Below, in pieces: positions 15,179 to 23,409 of a DNA stretch of 27,239 bases; position 1 is the stretch's first letter; every line of letters begins with the position of its first letter. The DNA lies in NCBI GenBank assembly GCA_013153205.1, contig JAADEW010000011.1, forward strand, positions 1-27,239. The letters are read 5' to 3'. Source of the DNA: Deferribacteres bacterium. Lineage in GTDB: Bacteria; Thermosulfidibacterota; Thermosulfidibacteria; Thermosulfidibacterales; Thermosulfidibacteraceae. Under the pieces are notes generated by a model that ran no database searches, was not told where the DNA came from, and saw nothing but the letters and a program-made list of their open reading frames with translations. A program made the translations under genes and the position numbers.

Positions 15179-15771
15179 CCTTTCAGAATGCCGGATATAA
15201 CTTCCCTTGTGTTCACGATTGTGGCAAATCCTGATGCGAGGTTGCAGAGGGTGGCGTTGTGCAGGAAGGCATCGTCTGTGGATGTGGCATCTTCAACGAA
15301 GAAGACCCTGAAGTCTCTGTTGAAGGCATCCCTTGCCGTTGTCTCACAGCAGTAGTTGGTCATAACGCCGCATATTACGAGGTCTTCTACCTTCAGCTCT
15401 TTCAGGATAGCTTCAAGTCGGGTTTTGTAAAAGGCGGAGTATCTGGTTTTGTCGTTTATCACCACATCGTTTTGAAGGGGTTTTATCTCTTCAATAATTT
15501 CCCATTCCCATCTTCCCGGGGAAAAGACTTCCATACTCTCCTTTCCCCACCATTCTGCCAGCAGTCCTCCGTCAACTTCAAGGTTTCTGTGGGTATGCTG
15601 GGTGAATATAACGGGAAGCCCCTCTTTCCTGAAAGCGTGTATCAACGCTTTTGTGTTGTTTATTATGGGATAAGCCACATCAAGGAAGTAGTTCTGCATG
15701 TCTATTACCAGAAGGGCTGATTTTTCCGGTCTGATGCGCCATCTTCTTATCTGATACTTTCTGTAATCCAA
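15175..15771 (-). CDS. Isochorismatase-family cysteine hydrolase
   Basis: 198 residues with the full catalytic triad of the family: D24 (LLVIDMQNYF), K108 (VINDKTRYSAF) and C141 (GVMTNYCCETTARDAF). Members hydrolyse isochorismate, amides such as ureidoacrylate, or similar compounds; the substrate here is unknown. It starts with TTG: AGAGGTGG (15776-15783) ends 4 bases before it, and the start lies inside the last 25 bases of the pseC-like gene, so translation is probably coupled. It meets the metalloprotease gene tail-to-tail with a 4-base overlap. It is distinct from the second superfamily member (nicotinamidase) at 16944. Confidence 0.9.
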   Translation of the reverse strand: MDYRKYQIRRWRIRPEKSALLVIDMQNYFLDVAYPIINNTKALIHAFRKEGLPVIFTQHTHRNLEVDGGLLAEWWGKESMEVFSPGRWEWEIIEEIKPLQNDVVINDKTRYSAFYKTRLEAILKELKVEDLVICGVMTNYCCETTARDAFNRDFRVFFVEDATSTDDAFLHNATLCNLASGFATIVNTREVISGILKG

Positions 15772-16892
15772 TTGACCACCTCTATAACCTTTTCAAATTC
15801 TTCGTCCTTCAGAGCGGGGTAAAGGGGCAGTGATATTTCCCGCAGATAAAAGTCTTCTGCGTTTTCAAGCTTCAGGCTGTATCCCAGCCTGCGGTAAAAG
15901 GGATGGTGGTAAACCGGTATGTAGTGGACCTGAACCCCTATACCTTTTTCGAGAAAGATTGTGAAGATTTCCCTTTTTTTCGCAAGGTATTCGTCTTTAA
16001 GCGTTGCAGGATACAGGTGCCACGCGGATTTGCCGTAAGATTTCTCTTCCGGAGTATGAAAGAGGCTTGAGTCTTTCAGCCTCATCTGGTAGCGTTCGGC
16101 GATTTCTCTTCTCTTTTTAAGGAATGCGGGAAGTTTTTTAAGCTGTGAGATTCCTAAAGCGGCCTGTATGTCCGTGATTCTATAATTGTATCCCAGAAAC
16201 TGCATCTCATAATACCACGGACCGTGGGGCGGATTTTCAAAGTCTTCTGCGTTTTTGGTTATCCCGTGGGACCTGAACATGATAAGCTTTTTGTAAACAT
16301 CCTCGCAGTTGGTTAGAACCGCTCCCCCTTCGCCTGTGGTGATGTGTTTTACCGGATGGAAGCTGAAGACCGTGGCGTCGGAATACTCACAGCTTCCGAT
16401 TTTTGAGCCTTTGTATTCCGCTCCTAAAGCGTGGCATGCGTCTTCCACCACCTTTAACCCGTGTTTTTCCGCTATCTCCCGTATCTTTTCCATGTTGGCG
16501 GGAAAGCCTGCGTAGTGGACGGGAACTATAAGTTTGGTTTTGGGGGTTAATGCTTCCTCTATAAGGTCTGCGTCTATGTTGCCTGTATCCCTTTCAACAT
16601 CAACAAAGACGGGTTTTGCTCCTAAAAACAGCCCGGCATTTGCCGTTGCGGCAAAGGTGATGGGGCTTGTGATGAACTCGTCCCCTTCTGAAAGCCCTGC
16701 TGAGAAGTAGGCTGCGTGCAGAGCCGCCGTGCCGGAGCTGAAAGCCACGGCGAATCTGGCGCCGCAGTATTCTGCAAGCTTTTCTTCAAATTGAGCCACT
16801 TTGGGACCCTGGGTTATGAAGGGAGACTTCAGAACCTCCACCACCGATTTGATGTCTTCTTCGTCTATAAACTGTCTTCCGTATGGAATCAT
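15747..16892 (-). CDS. pseC: PseC-like DegT/DnrJ/EryC1/StrS aminotransferase
   Basis: PLP-dependent sugar aminotransferase, 381 residues. IPYGRQFIDEEDIKSVV at the N-terminus, SGTAALHAAYFSAG, SPITFAATANAGLFLGAKP, PVHYAGFPANM, EDACHALGAEYKG and FSFHPVKHITTGEGG (K182 binds PLP) match UDP-4-amino-4,6-dideoxy-N-acetyl-beta-L-altrosamine transaminase, the second step of pseudaminic acid synthesis used to glycosylate flagellin or surface polymers. None of pseB, pseF, pseG, pseH or pseI is nearby, so the exact sugar remains open. A TTG at 16928 would add 12 codons and has no Shine-Dalgarno; the ATG at 16892 matches the usual PseC N-terminus and leaves space for divergent promoters. Coupled to the hydrolase downstream. 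Confidence 0.9.
   Translation of the reverse strand: MIPYGRQFIDEEDIKSVVEVLKSPFITQGPKVAQFEEKLAEYCGARFAVAFSSGTAALHAAYFSAGLSEGDEFITSPITFAATANAGLFLGAKPVFVDVERDTGNIDADLIEEALTPKTKLIVPVHYAGFPANMEKIREIAEKHGLKVVEDACHALGAEYKGSKIGSCEYSDATVFSFHPVKHITTGEGGAVLTNCEDVYKKLIMFRSHGITKNAEDFENPPHGPWYYEMQFLGYNYRITDIQAALGISQLKKLPAFLKKRREIAERYQMRLKDSSLFHTPEEKSYGKSAWHLYPATLKDEYLAKKREIFTIFLEKGIGVQVHYIPVYHHPFYRRLGYSLKLENAEDFYLREISLPLYPALKDEEFEKVIEVVNWITESIR
15776..15783 (-). promoter_or_regulatory. Shine-Dalgarno site supporting a TTG start
   Basis: AGAGGTGG lies 4 bases upstream of TTG 15771, within the 3' end of the aminotransferase gene. It decides this start, as no ATG is available near the conserved N-terminus. 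Confidence 0.6.
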
Positions 16893-16943
16893 GGGTGTTA
16901 TTATGTTAAATCTACTGGACACTTTCAATAAGAGGTGGTGGTT
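16893..16943. promoter_or_regulatory. Divergent intergenic region between pseC-like and nicotinamidase genes
   Basis: 51 bases, AT-rich on the left (TTATTATGTTAAAT), containing the nicotinamidase Shine-Dalgarno AGAGGTGG (16931-16938), 5 bases before ATG 16944. Promoters for both strands are expected here; no convincing -35/-10 pair was found. Confidence 0.4.
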
Positions 16944-17525
16944 ATGGAGGCAAAATCACGGTTTGTTCTCACTTCAAAAGATGCCCTTGTGGTGGTGGAT
17001 ATGCAGAATGACTTTATATCCGGTGCTCTCGCCGTCTCAGGTGCGGAAGAGATAATAGATAAGGTGAACAGATACACCCGAATCTTTGCCGATAAAGGTC
17101 TTCCCGTTTTCTTCACCAGAGACTGGCATCCGGAAGAGCACATATCTTTTAAGGAAAACGGCGGGGTGTGGCCCAAACACTGCGTTGCCGGTAGCTGGGG
17201 AGCCCGGTTTCACGATAAGCTTTTCATTCCTGCGGACAACAGGTTCGTGATATCCAAGGGGACATCGCCGGATTTTGACGCCTACTCCGGTTTTCAGGGC
17301 ACCGTTCTTGACCAATTGCTGAAGGAACGGGGAGTAAAGCGGCTTTTTATATCCGGTATAGCCACAGATTACTGCGTAAAGCATACGGCTTTCGGCGCCG
17401 TTAATCTCGGATATCAGGTTTTTATACTGCTTGATGCGGTGAAGGGTGTGGACCTTTCTCCCGGTGACAGCCACAGGGCTCTGGAGTTCCTTTACTCTCT
17501 GGGGGTTGTGGGGGTGGAGTTTTGA
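16944..17525 (+). CDS. pncA: Nicotinamidase (isochorismatase superfamily)
   Basis: 193 residues. Hydrolyses nicotinamide to nicotinate for NAD salvage. Triad D19 (VVVDMQNDF), K105 (ISKGTSPDF) and C144 (GIATDYCVKHTAF). TRDWHPEEH and GGVWPKHCV (D60, H62, H66, H79) supply the metal site that distinguishes PncA from other superfamily members. ATG 16944 is set by the Shine-Dalgarno; an in-frame GTG at 16935 is inside that site. Its stop overlaps the ABC-class ATPase start (TTGA), so it heads a tight six-gene run. No other NAD gene is near. Confidence 0.93.
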   Translation: MEAKSRFVLTSKDALVVVDMQNDFISGALAVSGAEEIIDKVNRYTRIFADKGLPVFFTRDWHPEEHISFKENGGVWPKHCVAGSWGARFHDKLFIPADNRFVISKGTSPDFDAYSGFQGTVLDQLLKERGVKRLFISGIATDYCVKHTAFGAVNLGYQVFILLDAVKGVDLSPGDSHRALEFLYSLGVVGVEF

Positions 17526-19216
17526 GGAGTCTTTCACAGCTTGAAGGCGTGCTGAAAAAGATAAACAGAAGGGGATACAAGGCTTACAAAGAGCTTGAGG
17601 GCAGATATGAGCTCGGAGATGGGGTGGTGCTTGATATATTCCATGTGCAGGGAGACCCCTTCGCCTCTCCCACCAGAGTGAGGCTCTTAATCCCGCTGGG
17701 ATTTCTGGGTTATCCCGATTATCTCTTTTCCACCACCGCAAGAAAATATGCCTTTGAGGATTTTCTCCTCAGGGTTTTTGACAGGCTTTTAAAACCCTTT
17801 TCCAGAGTGAGAGGAACGGGAAAGAGCGGCCTTTACTTTGTTGATTCAGGGGCTCAAGAAGTCCTCATCCGCTCCGACTGCACTATAGAGGAGAGCCGGC
17901 TTGAGGTGAGGTTCTCTCTGGGGCTTCCTGCAAGGGGAAGAACCATAATGGCTGACGTTGCGTGGAAGATGCTTCTTGAAGAGGTGCCTTCCGCTGTCCG
18001 CAGGCTCAGGTGGGCGGTGATTGACGGGGAGAAGGCTGACGAGTTTGTGAAGGTGGTTGAGGATTTTGAGTTCATACAGGATAGCCTCAGGGAAAAGGGT
18101 ATTGTGGCTTTTGTTGCGGACGGGAGCCTCCTTCCGAGAAGGTCCGGGGTTGACGACAGACCTCTTCTTTCCGGAAAAAGATTTGCCTCGCCAGAATCTT
18201 TAAAAGTTGCGTTTGAAACACCAAATCACGGATTGATAGAAGGGATGGGAATTCCTGAAGGGGTCACCCTTATAGTGGGTGGCGGCTTTCACGGAAAGAG
18301 CACTCTGCTACAGGCAATAGAGAAGGGGATTTATCCCCACATCCCCGGAGACGGAAGGGAATTCGTTGTAACGGTGAATGATGCCGTCAAGGTCCGTTCG
18401 GAAGACGGAAGATACGTGGAAGGGGTTGATATATCTCCTTTTATCCATAACCTTCCCCTTGATATTGATGTGACCTTTTTCTCCACGGAAAACGCTTCCG
18501 GTTCCACATCGGTTGCCGCCTCCATTATGGAGTCCCTTGAGATGGGCGCTTCCCTTCTGCTTCTTGACGAGGACACCACAGCCACCAACTTTCTGATAAG
18601 GGATGCCCGGATTCAGAGGCTTATAGAGAAGGATAAGGAACCGATAACCCCTTTTATAGATAGGGTCAGGGAGCTTTACGAAAGGCTGGGGGTTTCCACC
18701 GTGATGGTGGTGGGAGGCTCCGGGGATTACCTTGACGTGGCGGATACAGTGATAGCCATGAAGGATTTTCTACCTGAAGACGTTACGGAAAAAGCAAGGG
18801 AGATTGCAGAAGAGCTGCCTACCCGTAGAGTTAAAGAGGTAAAAGAGCCTCTGGGCAAAATCCGAAGGAGGATTGTGCTTCCGGAAACCTTTGAGATGAG
18901 AAGAAAGACCAAGGTCAAAAGCAGAGGGTTAAGAGAAATCGTCTTTGGGGACGAGGTGATAGATGTGTCTTTTGTGGAACAGCTCGTTGACAACTCGCAG
19001 GCAAGGGCAATAGCCGAGGTGCTCAAGTTTTACAAAAACAATCTTGATAACATCCCCATGTCGGATTTTCTTAAAAAAGTGGAAGCCCGCATAAAAAAGG
19101 ATAAGTTTGACTGGATGTCAGGAAGGCCTAACTTCAACCTTGCTTTTGTTAGAAGTTTTGAGATAGCATCTGCTATAAACAGGATGAGAAGCCTCAAAGT
19201 TAAACAGGAGGTGTAG
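17522..19216 (+). CDS. Predicted ATPase of the ABC class (PF09818/COG3044 type), function unknown
   Basis: 564 residues. An ATPase with circularly atypical ABC features: Walker A GGGFHGKST (253-261), an ASGSTSVAASIMESLEMGAS stretch (signature-like), Walker B LLLDEDTTATNFLIRD and a switch-like VMVVGGSGDYLDVADT. Residues 1-230 are the family-specific N-terminal domain (IFHVQGDPFASPTRVRL, LRWAVIDGEKAD). This matches the 'predicted ATPase of the ABC class' family, whose cellular role is not established. No membrane segments. It starts with TTG overlapping the pncA stop by 4 bases; the GGAG here is too close to be ideal, so the start is uncertain by a few codons. Between pncA and an aminotransferase. 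Confidence 0.9.
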   Translation: MRSLSQLEGVLKKINRRGYKAYKELEGRYELGDGVVLDIFHVQGDPFASPTRVRLLIPLGFLGYPDYLFSTTARKYAFEDFLLRVFDRLLKPFSRVRGTGKSGLYFVDSGAQEVLIRSDCTIEESRLEVRFSLGLPARGRTIMADVAWKMLLEEVPSAVRRLRWAVIDGEKADEFVKVVEDFEFIQDSLREKGIVAFVADGSLLPRRSGVDDRPLLSGKRFASPESLKVAFETPNHGLIEGMGIPEGVTLIVGGGFHGKSTLLQAIEKGIYPHIPGDGREFVVTVNDAVKVRSEDGRYVEGVDISPFIHNLPLDIDVTFFSTENASGSTSVAASIMESLEMGASLLLLDEDTTATNFLIRDARIQRLIEKDKEPITPFIDRVRELYERLGVSTVMVVGGSGDYLDVADTVIAMKDFLPEDVTEKAREIAEELPTRRVKEVKEPLGKIRRRIVLPETFEMRRKTKVKSRGLREIVFGDEVIDVSFVEQLVDNSQARAIAEVLKFYKNNLDNIPMSDFLKKVEARIKKDKFDWMSGRPNFNLAFVRSFEIASAINRMRSLKVKQEV

Positions 19217-19217
19217 G

Positions 19218-20345
19218 GTGGAGCTGACCTCCTTTATTGTTATGGACGTCCTTGAGAAGGCTAAAGAGATGGAGCGTGCCGGGGAGCACGTTGTTCACCT
19301 TGAAGTGGGGGAGCCCGATTTTCCCCTGCCTGCCGAGGTGGCTGAAGCGGCGGCGCGTGCCGTGAGAAGTGGTCAAAATAAGTATTCTCAAAGCATGGGA
19401 ATACCCGAGCTCAGGGAGGCCATATCCCAATACTATCTCAGCAATTACGGCGTTGAGGTTGAGCCGGAAAGGATTTTCGTCACCCCCGGAAGCTCGCCAG
19501 CTCTGCTTGCCGCAATAAAGATTTTTGCAGACGAAAAGGGGGAGAGAGTTGCCTATACAGACCCCGGCTATCCGTGTTATAAAAACATGGTGAGGTTTTT
19601 GGGGCTTAAAGAGGTGCCCGTTAAGGTCTTTGAGGAGAATTTCTTCAAACCCACTCCCGGTGAGCTGAAGGGATTTGATGTTATGGTGATAAACAGCCCT
19701 TCAAATCCTACAGGTGCCGTCTATTCTCCTTCGGAGCTTGAGGATTTGGTGAAAAGAGCCGAGGATGAGAATTTCCTTATCATATCCGATGAGATTTATC
19801 ACGGTATAAGCTACGGAGACAGGGACCATACCATACTTGAGTTTACCGACAGAGCCATTGTGATAAACGGCTTTTCAAAGTTTTTTGCCGCAACGGGATG
19901 GCGGCTGGGCTGGATAGTGGTTCCCAGAGATAAGGTGCGGCTTATGCAGTGTGTGGCTCAAAACCTCTTTATATGTGCTCCCACCCCGCTTCAGTATGGA
20001 GCGCTCTCCTTCTTTGAAGAGGCGGTAGTGGATAAATGCAGGGGATATGTGAGAGAGTATAAGAAGCGGAGGGATTATCTCCTTTCCGAGCTGAAAAGGC
20101 TTGGTTTTCACATAAATTACGAACCCATGGGTGCTTTTTACATATTTGCGGATATATCCGGTTTTGGAACTGACGGCTTCTCCTTTTCCATGAGAGCCCT
20201 TTCCGAGGCGAAAGTGGCGATAACACCCGGAGTGGATTTCGGTTCCAACATGACTCAAAGGTATGTAAGATTTTCTTACGCCAATTCTCTTGAAAACATA
20301 AAAACTGCTGTAGAGCGGCTTTCCGAATGGTTGAAAAGAAGCTGA
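19218..20345 (+). CDS. Class I PLP-dependent aminotransferase
   Basis: 375 residues, fold type I. GEPDFPLPAEV, KYSQSMGIPELREAI, PGYPCYKN, NSPSNPTGAVY, SDEIYHGISYG and GFSKFFAATGWRLGW (K221 is the PLP lysine) define the AspC/AlaT-like subgroup. The substrate (aspartate, alanine, aromatic or other) cannot be told. The GTG start follows AGGAGGTG by 4 bases and lies 1 base after the ATPase stop. The end overlaps the two-TM protein by 19 bases. Confidence 0.93.
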   Translation: MELTSFIVMDVLEKAKEMERAGEHVVHLEVGEPDFPLPAEVAEAAARAVRSGQNKYSQSMGIPELREAISQYYLSNYGVEVEPERIFVTPGSSPALLAAIKIFADEKGERVAYTDPGYPCYKNMVRFLGLKEVPVKVFEENFFKPTPGELKGFDVMVINSPSNPTGAVYSPSELEDLVKRAEDENFLIISDEIYHGISYGDRDHTILEFTDRAIVINGFSKFFAATGWRLGWIVVPRDKVRLMQCVAQNLFICAPTPLQYGALSFFEEAVVDKCRGYVREYKKRRDYLLSELKRLGFHINYEPMGAFYIFADISGFGTDGFSFSMRALSEAKVAITPGVDFGSNMTQRYVRFSYANSLENIKTAVERLSEWLKRS

Positions 20346-20797
20346 CCATAGAGTCCGTTTATCTGCTCGTGGGTTTTCTGGGGCTTCTCTCTTCCATTAT
20401 GGTTATGTTTGCCTCCTACACCGAGAGGAAGTTCTTTCAGCTTATGTCCGCCATATACCAGAAGTGGCACGGTGAGCTTAAAGAGCTTGTGATAGGAGTG
20501 GACGAGTATAAAAATCGCATGAACAGAGTTGACGAAATGCTTCCCGAATTCAAGCCAACGAGGTTCATGCTCACCGCGGCAAACGTGTCCGTTGTGCTGG
20601 GAATCCTCATCTATTCCTATTCCCTCCTCGCCGTGGTCAAGGGCTGGCAGCCTCAACTGTTTCTGCTCAAGCTGTTCATGGCTTCTGCTTTTCTGTTTAT
20701 ATTTGCCGGTTTTGCGGCATATTTTGTGAACAGACGGCTTCTCTCTTCTGCAAACAAGGTGAAGGAGCTGTTGGAGGAGATTTACGGTAAGGTATGA
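20327..20797 (+). CDS. Uncharacterised small membrane protein
   Basis: 156 residues. One hydrophobic segment near the start (SVYLLVGFLGLLSSIMVMF, about 10-28), a charged middle loop of about 55 residues with a coiled-coil feel (AIYQKWHGELKELV, DEYKNRMNRVDEML), two further hydrophobic segments (about 82-104 and 111-132), and a charged C-terminal helix. I do not recognise a family. It overlaps the genes on both sides (19 bases with the aminotransferase, 4 bases ATGA with the CCA fusion), so it is probably translated with them. That is the main evidence that it is real. Confidence 0.75.
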   Translation: MVEKKLTIESVYLLVGFLGLLSSIMVMFASYTERKFFQLMSAIYQKWHGELKELVIGVDEYKNRMNRVDEMLPEFKPTRFMLTAANVSVVLGILIYSYSLLAVVKGWQPQLFLLKLFMASAFLFIFAGFAAYFVNRRLLSSANKVKELLEEIYGKV

Positions 20798-23409
20798 AGA
20801 TAATCGTCACTCACGACAACAGTGATTTTGACGCCATAGCCTGCGTTGTTGCGGCTAAAAAACTTTACCCCGACGCCGTTCCGGTTATGCCCAGTTCGCT
20901 GGAGAAAAATGTGAGGGATTTTCTGAGAGACTCCGGATACGACATAGAGTTTATGCACCCTTCCCGGGTGGAGCCTGAGGATGTGGAGCTTATAATATGT
21001 GTGGATTCCAAAAGAATTGACCGGAGCCGGGTGCTTGAGAAGGTCCTGAAGAAGGGAAAACCGGTAATCCACATCTACGACCATCACCCCGCCCATCCCA
21101 AGAACATATCGGGAGATGTGGAGATAATAGAGGATACAGGTGCCTGCATAACCATAATGGTTGATATAATGAGGAAAAAAGGCATTGAGATGACCGCTGA
21201 GGAGGCCACCATCTTTGCTCTTGGGCTATACGAGGATACGGGATTTTTTACCTTCACCTCCACCACCCCCAAGGACCTTGAGGTGGGGGCTTTTCTTCTC
21301 TCCAGAGGCGCCAACCTCAACATTGTGTCAGACTATCTCAAGAGGGACCTAACCCCTGAGCAGGTGGAGCTTCTGAACGAGATGATAAAAAACCTTGAGG
21401 TGTTCCGTATAGCTGGAATTGACGTGGGTATAACCCAGATATCGCGGGATAAGTATGTAGGGGACCTTGCCGTCCTGGCTCACAAGTTGAGGGACATGCA
21501 GTCCATATCCGCCCTTTTCGTGCTTGCGAGGATGGACGACAAGATAACGCTTATTGCCAGAAGCAGAACGGAAGCCCTTAACGTGGGCGAGATTGCCACC
21601 GAGTTTGGAGGAGGAGGACATCCCACTGCCGCTTCCGCTTCTATAAAGGATTTGACCCTGACTCAGGTGAGGGAAAAGCTTTTAACTTTAGTGAGGAAAG
21701 AGCTTGAAACCACCCGGACGGCGGAGAGCATTATGACCTCCCCGCCGATAATAGCCTTCCCCGAGCTTAGCCTTGAAGAGGCGGAGAAGATTATGGTGAG
21801 ATACAACATCAACTCGCTTCCCGTGGTGGATAAGGGGAAGGTGGTGGGAATCATTACCCGGCAGACCGTTGAGCGCGCTCTTCATCATGGACTGCACGAA
21901 GAGAAGGTTGAGGACTACATGAACACCGAGTTTGAGGTTGCCACCGTTCACACCTCTATAAAAGAGCTTGAGGACATTATGCTTTCCAGACAGCAGAGGA
22001 TGGTGCCCATACTTGATGAAAGCGGCATTCTCGTTGGGGTGGTGACGAGGGGTGAGCTTTTAAAAGCCCTTTACGAGGATATGGTGAAAAGCTCGGTTTC
22101 CGAGAGAAAAGTCCCATTCAAAAAAGGGGTCAAATCCATTCTCCGGGAGAGGGTTCCCGACTGGCTGTTTGAAATTATAAAGACTGCAAAAAGGGTGGGG
22201 GAGAAGCTTGGGTTTAACGTCTATCTCGTGGGTGGTTTCGTAAGGGACCTTCTGCTCAGGGTTGAAAATTTTGACCTTGACTTTGTGGTTGAAGGAGACG
22301 GAATCACTTTTGCTGTGAAGCTTGCCGAAGCGTTAGGCGGCAGGGTCAATGTGCACGAGAAGTTTGAGACGGCGATAGTTATACTTCCTGATGACTACAG
22401 GATAGACGTTGCCACGGCAAGGCTTGAATATTACGAGGAGCCCGCCGCTCTTCCCAAGGTAATGAAAGGCTCCATTAAAAGGGACCTTTACCGCAGGGAT
22501 TTCACCATAAACGCCATGGCTGTGAAGATTACAGGAGACGATGCCTACACCCTTATAGACTACTACGGCGGCTTGAAAGACCTTAAGGACAAGGTTCTGC
22601 GGGTGATACACAACTTGAGCTTTGTGGAAGACCCCACCCGTGCTTTCAGGGCGGTGAGGTTTGAGCAGAGATACGGATTTAGAATAGGACCTCAGACGGA
22701 AAAGCTGATAAGAATTGCCGTGAGAAACCGTCTGTTTGAAAAGCTGTCGGGGGCGAGAATCTTTTCCGAGCTGAGGCACATACTTGAGGAGAAGGCCGTC
22801 TGGGGAATGGTGAAGCGCCTTGATAAGCTGGGGCTCCTTCAGTTCGTCCATCCTGAACTCAAGATTGACGAAAGGTGTGAAAGGCTCTTCTTCAGCATAC
22901 AGGAGACCCTTTCCTGGTATGAGCTTCTCTTCAGAAAGGAGAAGCCGGAGATTTGGATGATTAACCTTATGGCTCTTTTCAGAAACTTGGATAGAAGCAA
23001 GTTAGAAGCAGTTCTTAAAAGATTCGGTATCTCAAAGAAGGAGCGCGAAACGGTGCTTCAGGGGATAAGCTGTGCCGATAGGGTTATGGGTGAGCTGAAG
23101 GCTTCCCAGGACCCGGTTGCCGTTTACAAAACGCTTACGCCGTATCCGCTGGAAGCCGTGCTTTACTTCATGGCTTACGCGGAGGAGGAAGAGGTTAAGA
23201 AGAAGATATCCCACTACCTTATGGAACTGATGGATGTGAAAACCGAGGTGAGGGGAAGGGACCTGATAAAGCTCGGACTTACGCCGGGACCCATATTTGG
23301 CGTGCTTCTCAACAAGCTCCTTGAGGCAAAGCTCAGGGGTGAAGTGAAGAACAAGGAAGAAGAGCTTGAGTATTTGAAAAGGCTTTTGAAAGAACAGCAT
23401 GTTGCGTAA
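20794..23409 (+). CDS. DHH-CBS-tRNA nucleotidyltransferase fusion (CCA/A-/CC-adding enzyme)
   Basis: 871 residues with three parts. Residues 1-300 are a DHH/DHHA1 phosphoesterase: THDNSDFDAIAC, CVDSKR, YDHHP (D96-H97-H98), GLYEDTGFFTF and GGGGHPTAAS. Residues about 305-430 hold two CBS domains (TAESIMTSPP..., VEDYMNTEFEVATVH...), nucleotide-sensing in other proteins. Residues about 465-870 are a class II tRNA nucleotidyltransferase/poly(A) polymerase: GGFVRD (480-485), catalytic D494-L-D496, RRDFTINAMA and EDPTRAFRAVRFEQRYGF. Such large forms occur in Aquificales and other thermophiles and some deltaproteobacteria, where CC- and A-addition can be split between two enzymes; which activity this has is not decidable here. 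Start overlaps the previous gene by ATGA. Confidence 0.94.
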   Translation: MKIIVTHDNSDFDAIACVVAAKKLYPDAVPVMPSSLEKNVRDFLRDSGYDIEFMHPSRVEPEDVELIICVDSKRIDRSRVLEKVLKKGKPVIHIYDHHPAHPKNISGDVEIIEDTGACITIMVDIMRKKGIEMTAEEATIFALGLYEDTGFFTFTSTTPKDLEVGAFLLSRGANLNIVSDYLKRDLTPEQVELLNEMIKNLEVFRIAGIDVGITQISRDKYVGDLAVLAHKLRDMQSISALFVLARMDDKITLIARSRTEALNVGEIATEFGGGGHPTAASASIKDLTLTQVREKLLTLVRKELETTRTAESIMTSPPIIAFPELSLEEAEKIMVRYNINSLPVVDKGKVVGIITRQTVERALHHGLHEEKVEDYMNTEFEVATVHTSIKELEDIMLSRQQRMVPILDESGILVGVVTRGELLKALYEDMVKSSVSERKVPFKKGVKSILRERVPDWLFEIIKTAKRVGEKLGFNVYLVGGFVRDLLLRVENFDLDFVVEGDGITFAVKLAEALGGRVNVHEKFETAIVILPDDYRIDVATARLEYYEEPAALPKVMKGSIKRDLYRRDFTINAMAVKITGDDAYTLIDYYGGLKDLKDKVLRVIHNLSFVEDPTRAFRAVRFEQRYGFRIGPQTEKLIRIAVRNRLFEKLSGARIFSELRHILEEKAVWGMVKRLDKLGLLQFVHPELKIDERCERLFFSIQETLSWYELLFRKEKPEIWMINLMALFRNLDRSKLEAVLKRFGISKKERETVLQGISCADRVMGELKASQDPVAVYKTLTPYPLEAVLYFMAYAEEEEVKKKISHYLMELMDVKTEVRGRDLIKLGLTPGPIFGVLLNKLLEAKLRGEVKNKEEELEYLKRLLKEQHVA

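Noticed and set aside
22333..22851. Minus-strand open frame of 172 codons in the CCA fusion gene
   Set aside because: Antisense to the catalytic nucleotidyltransferase motifs; no independent support.
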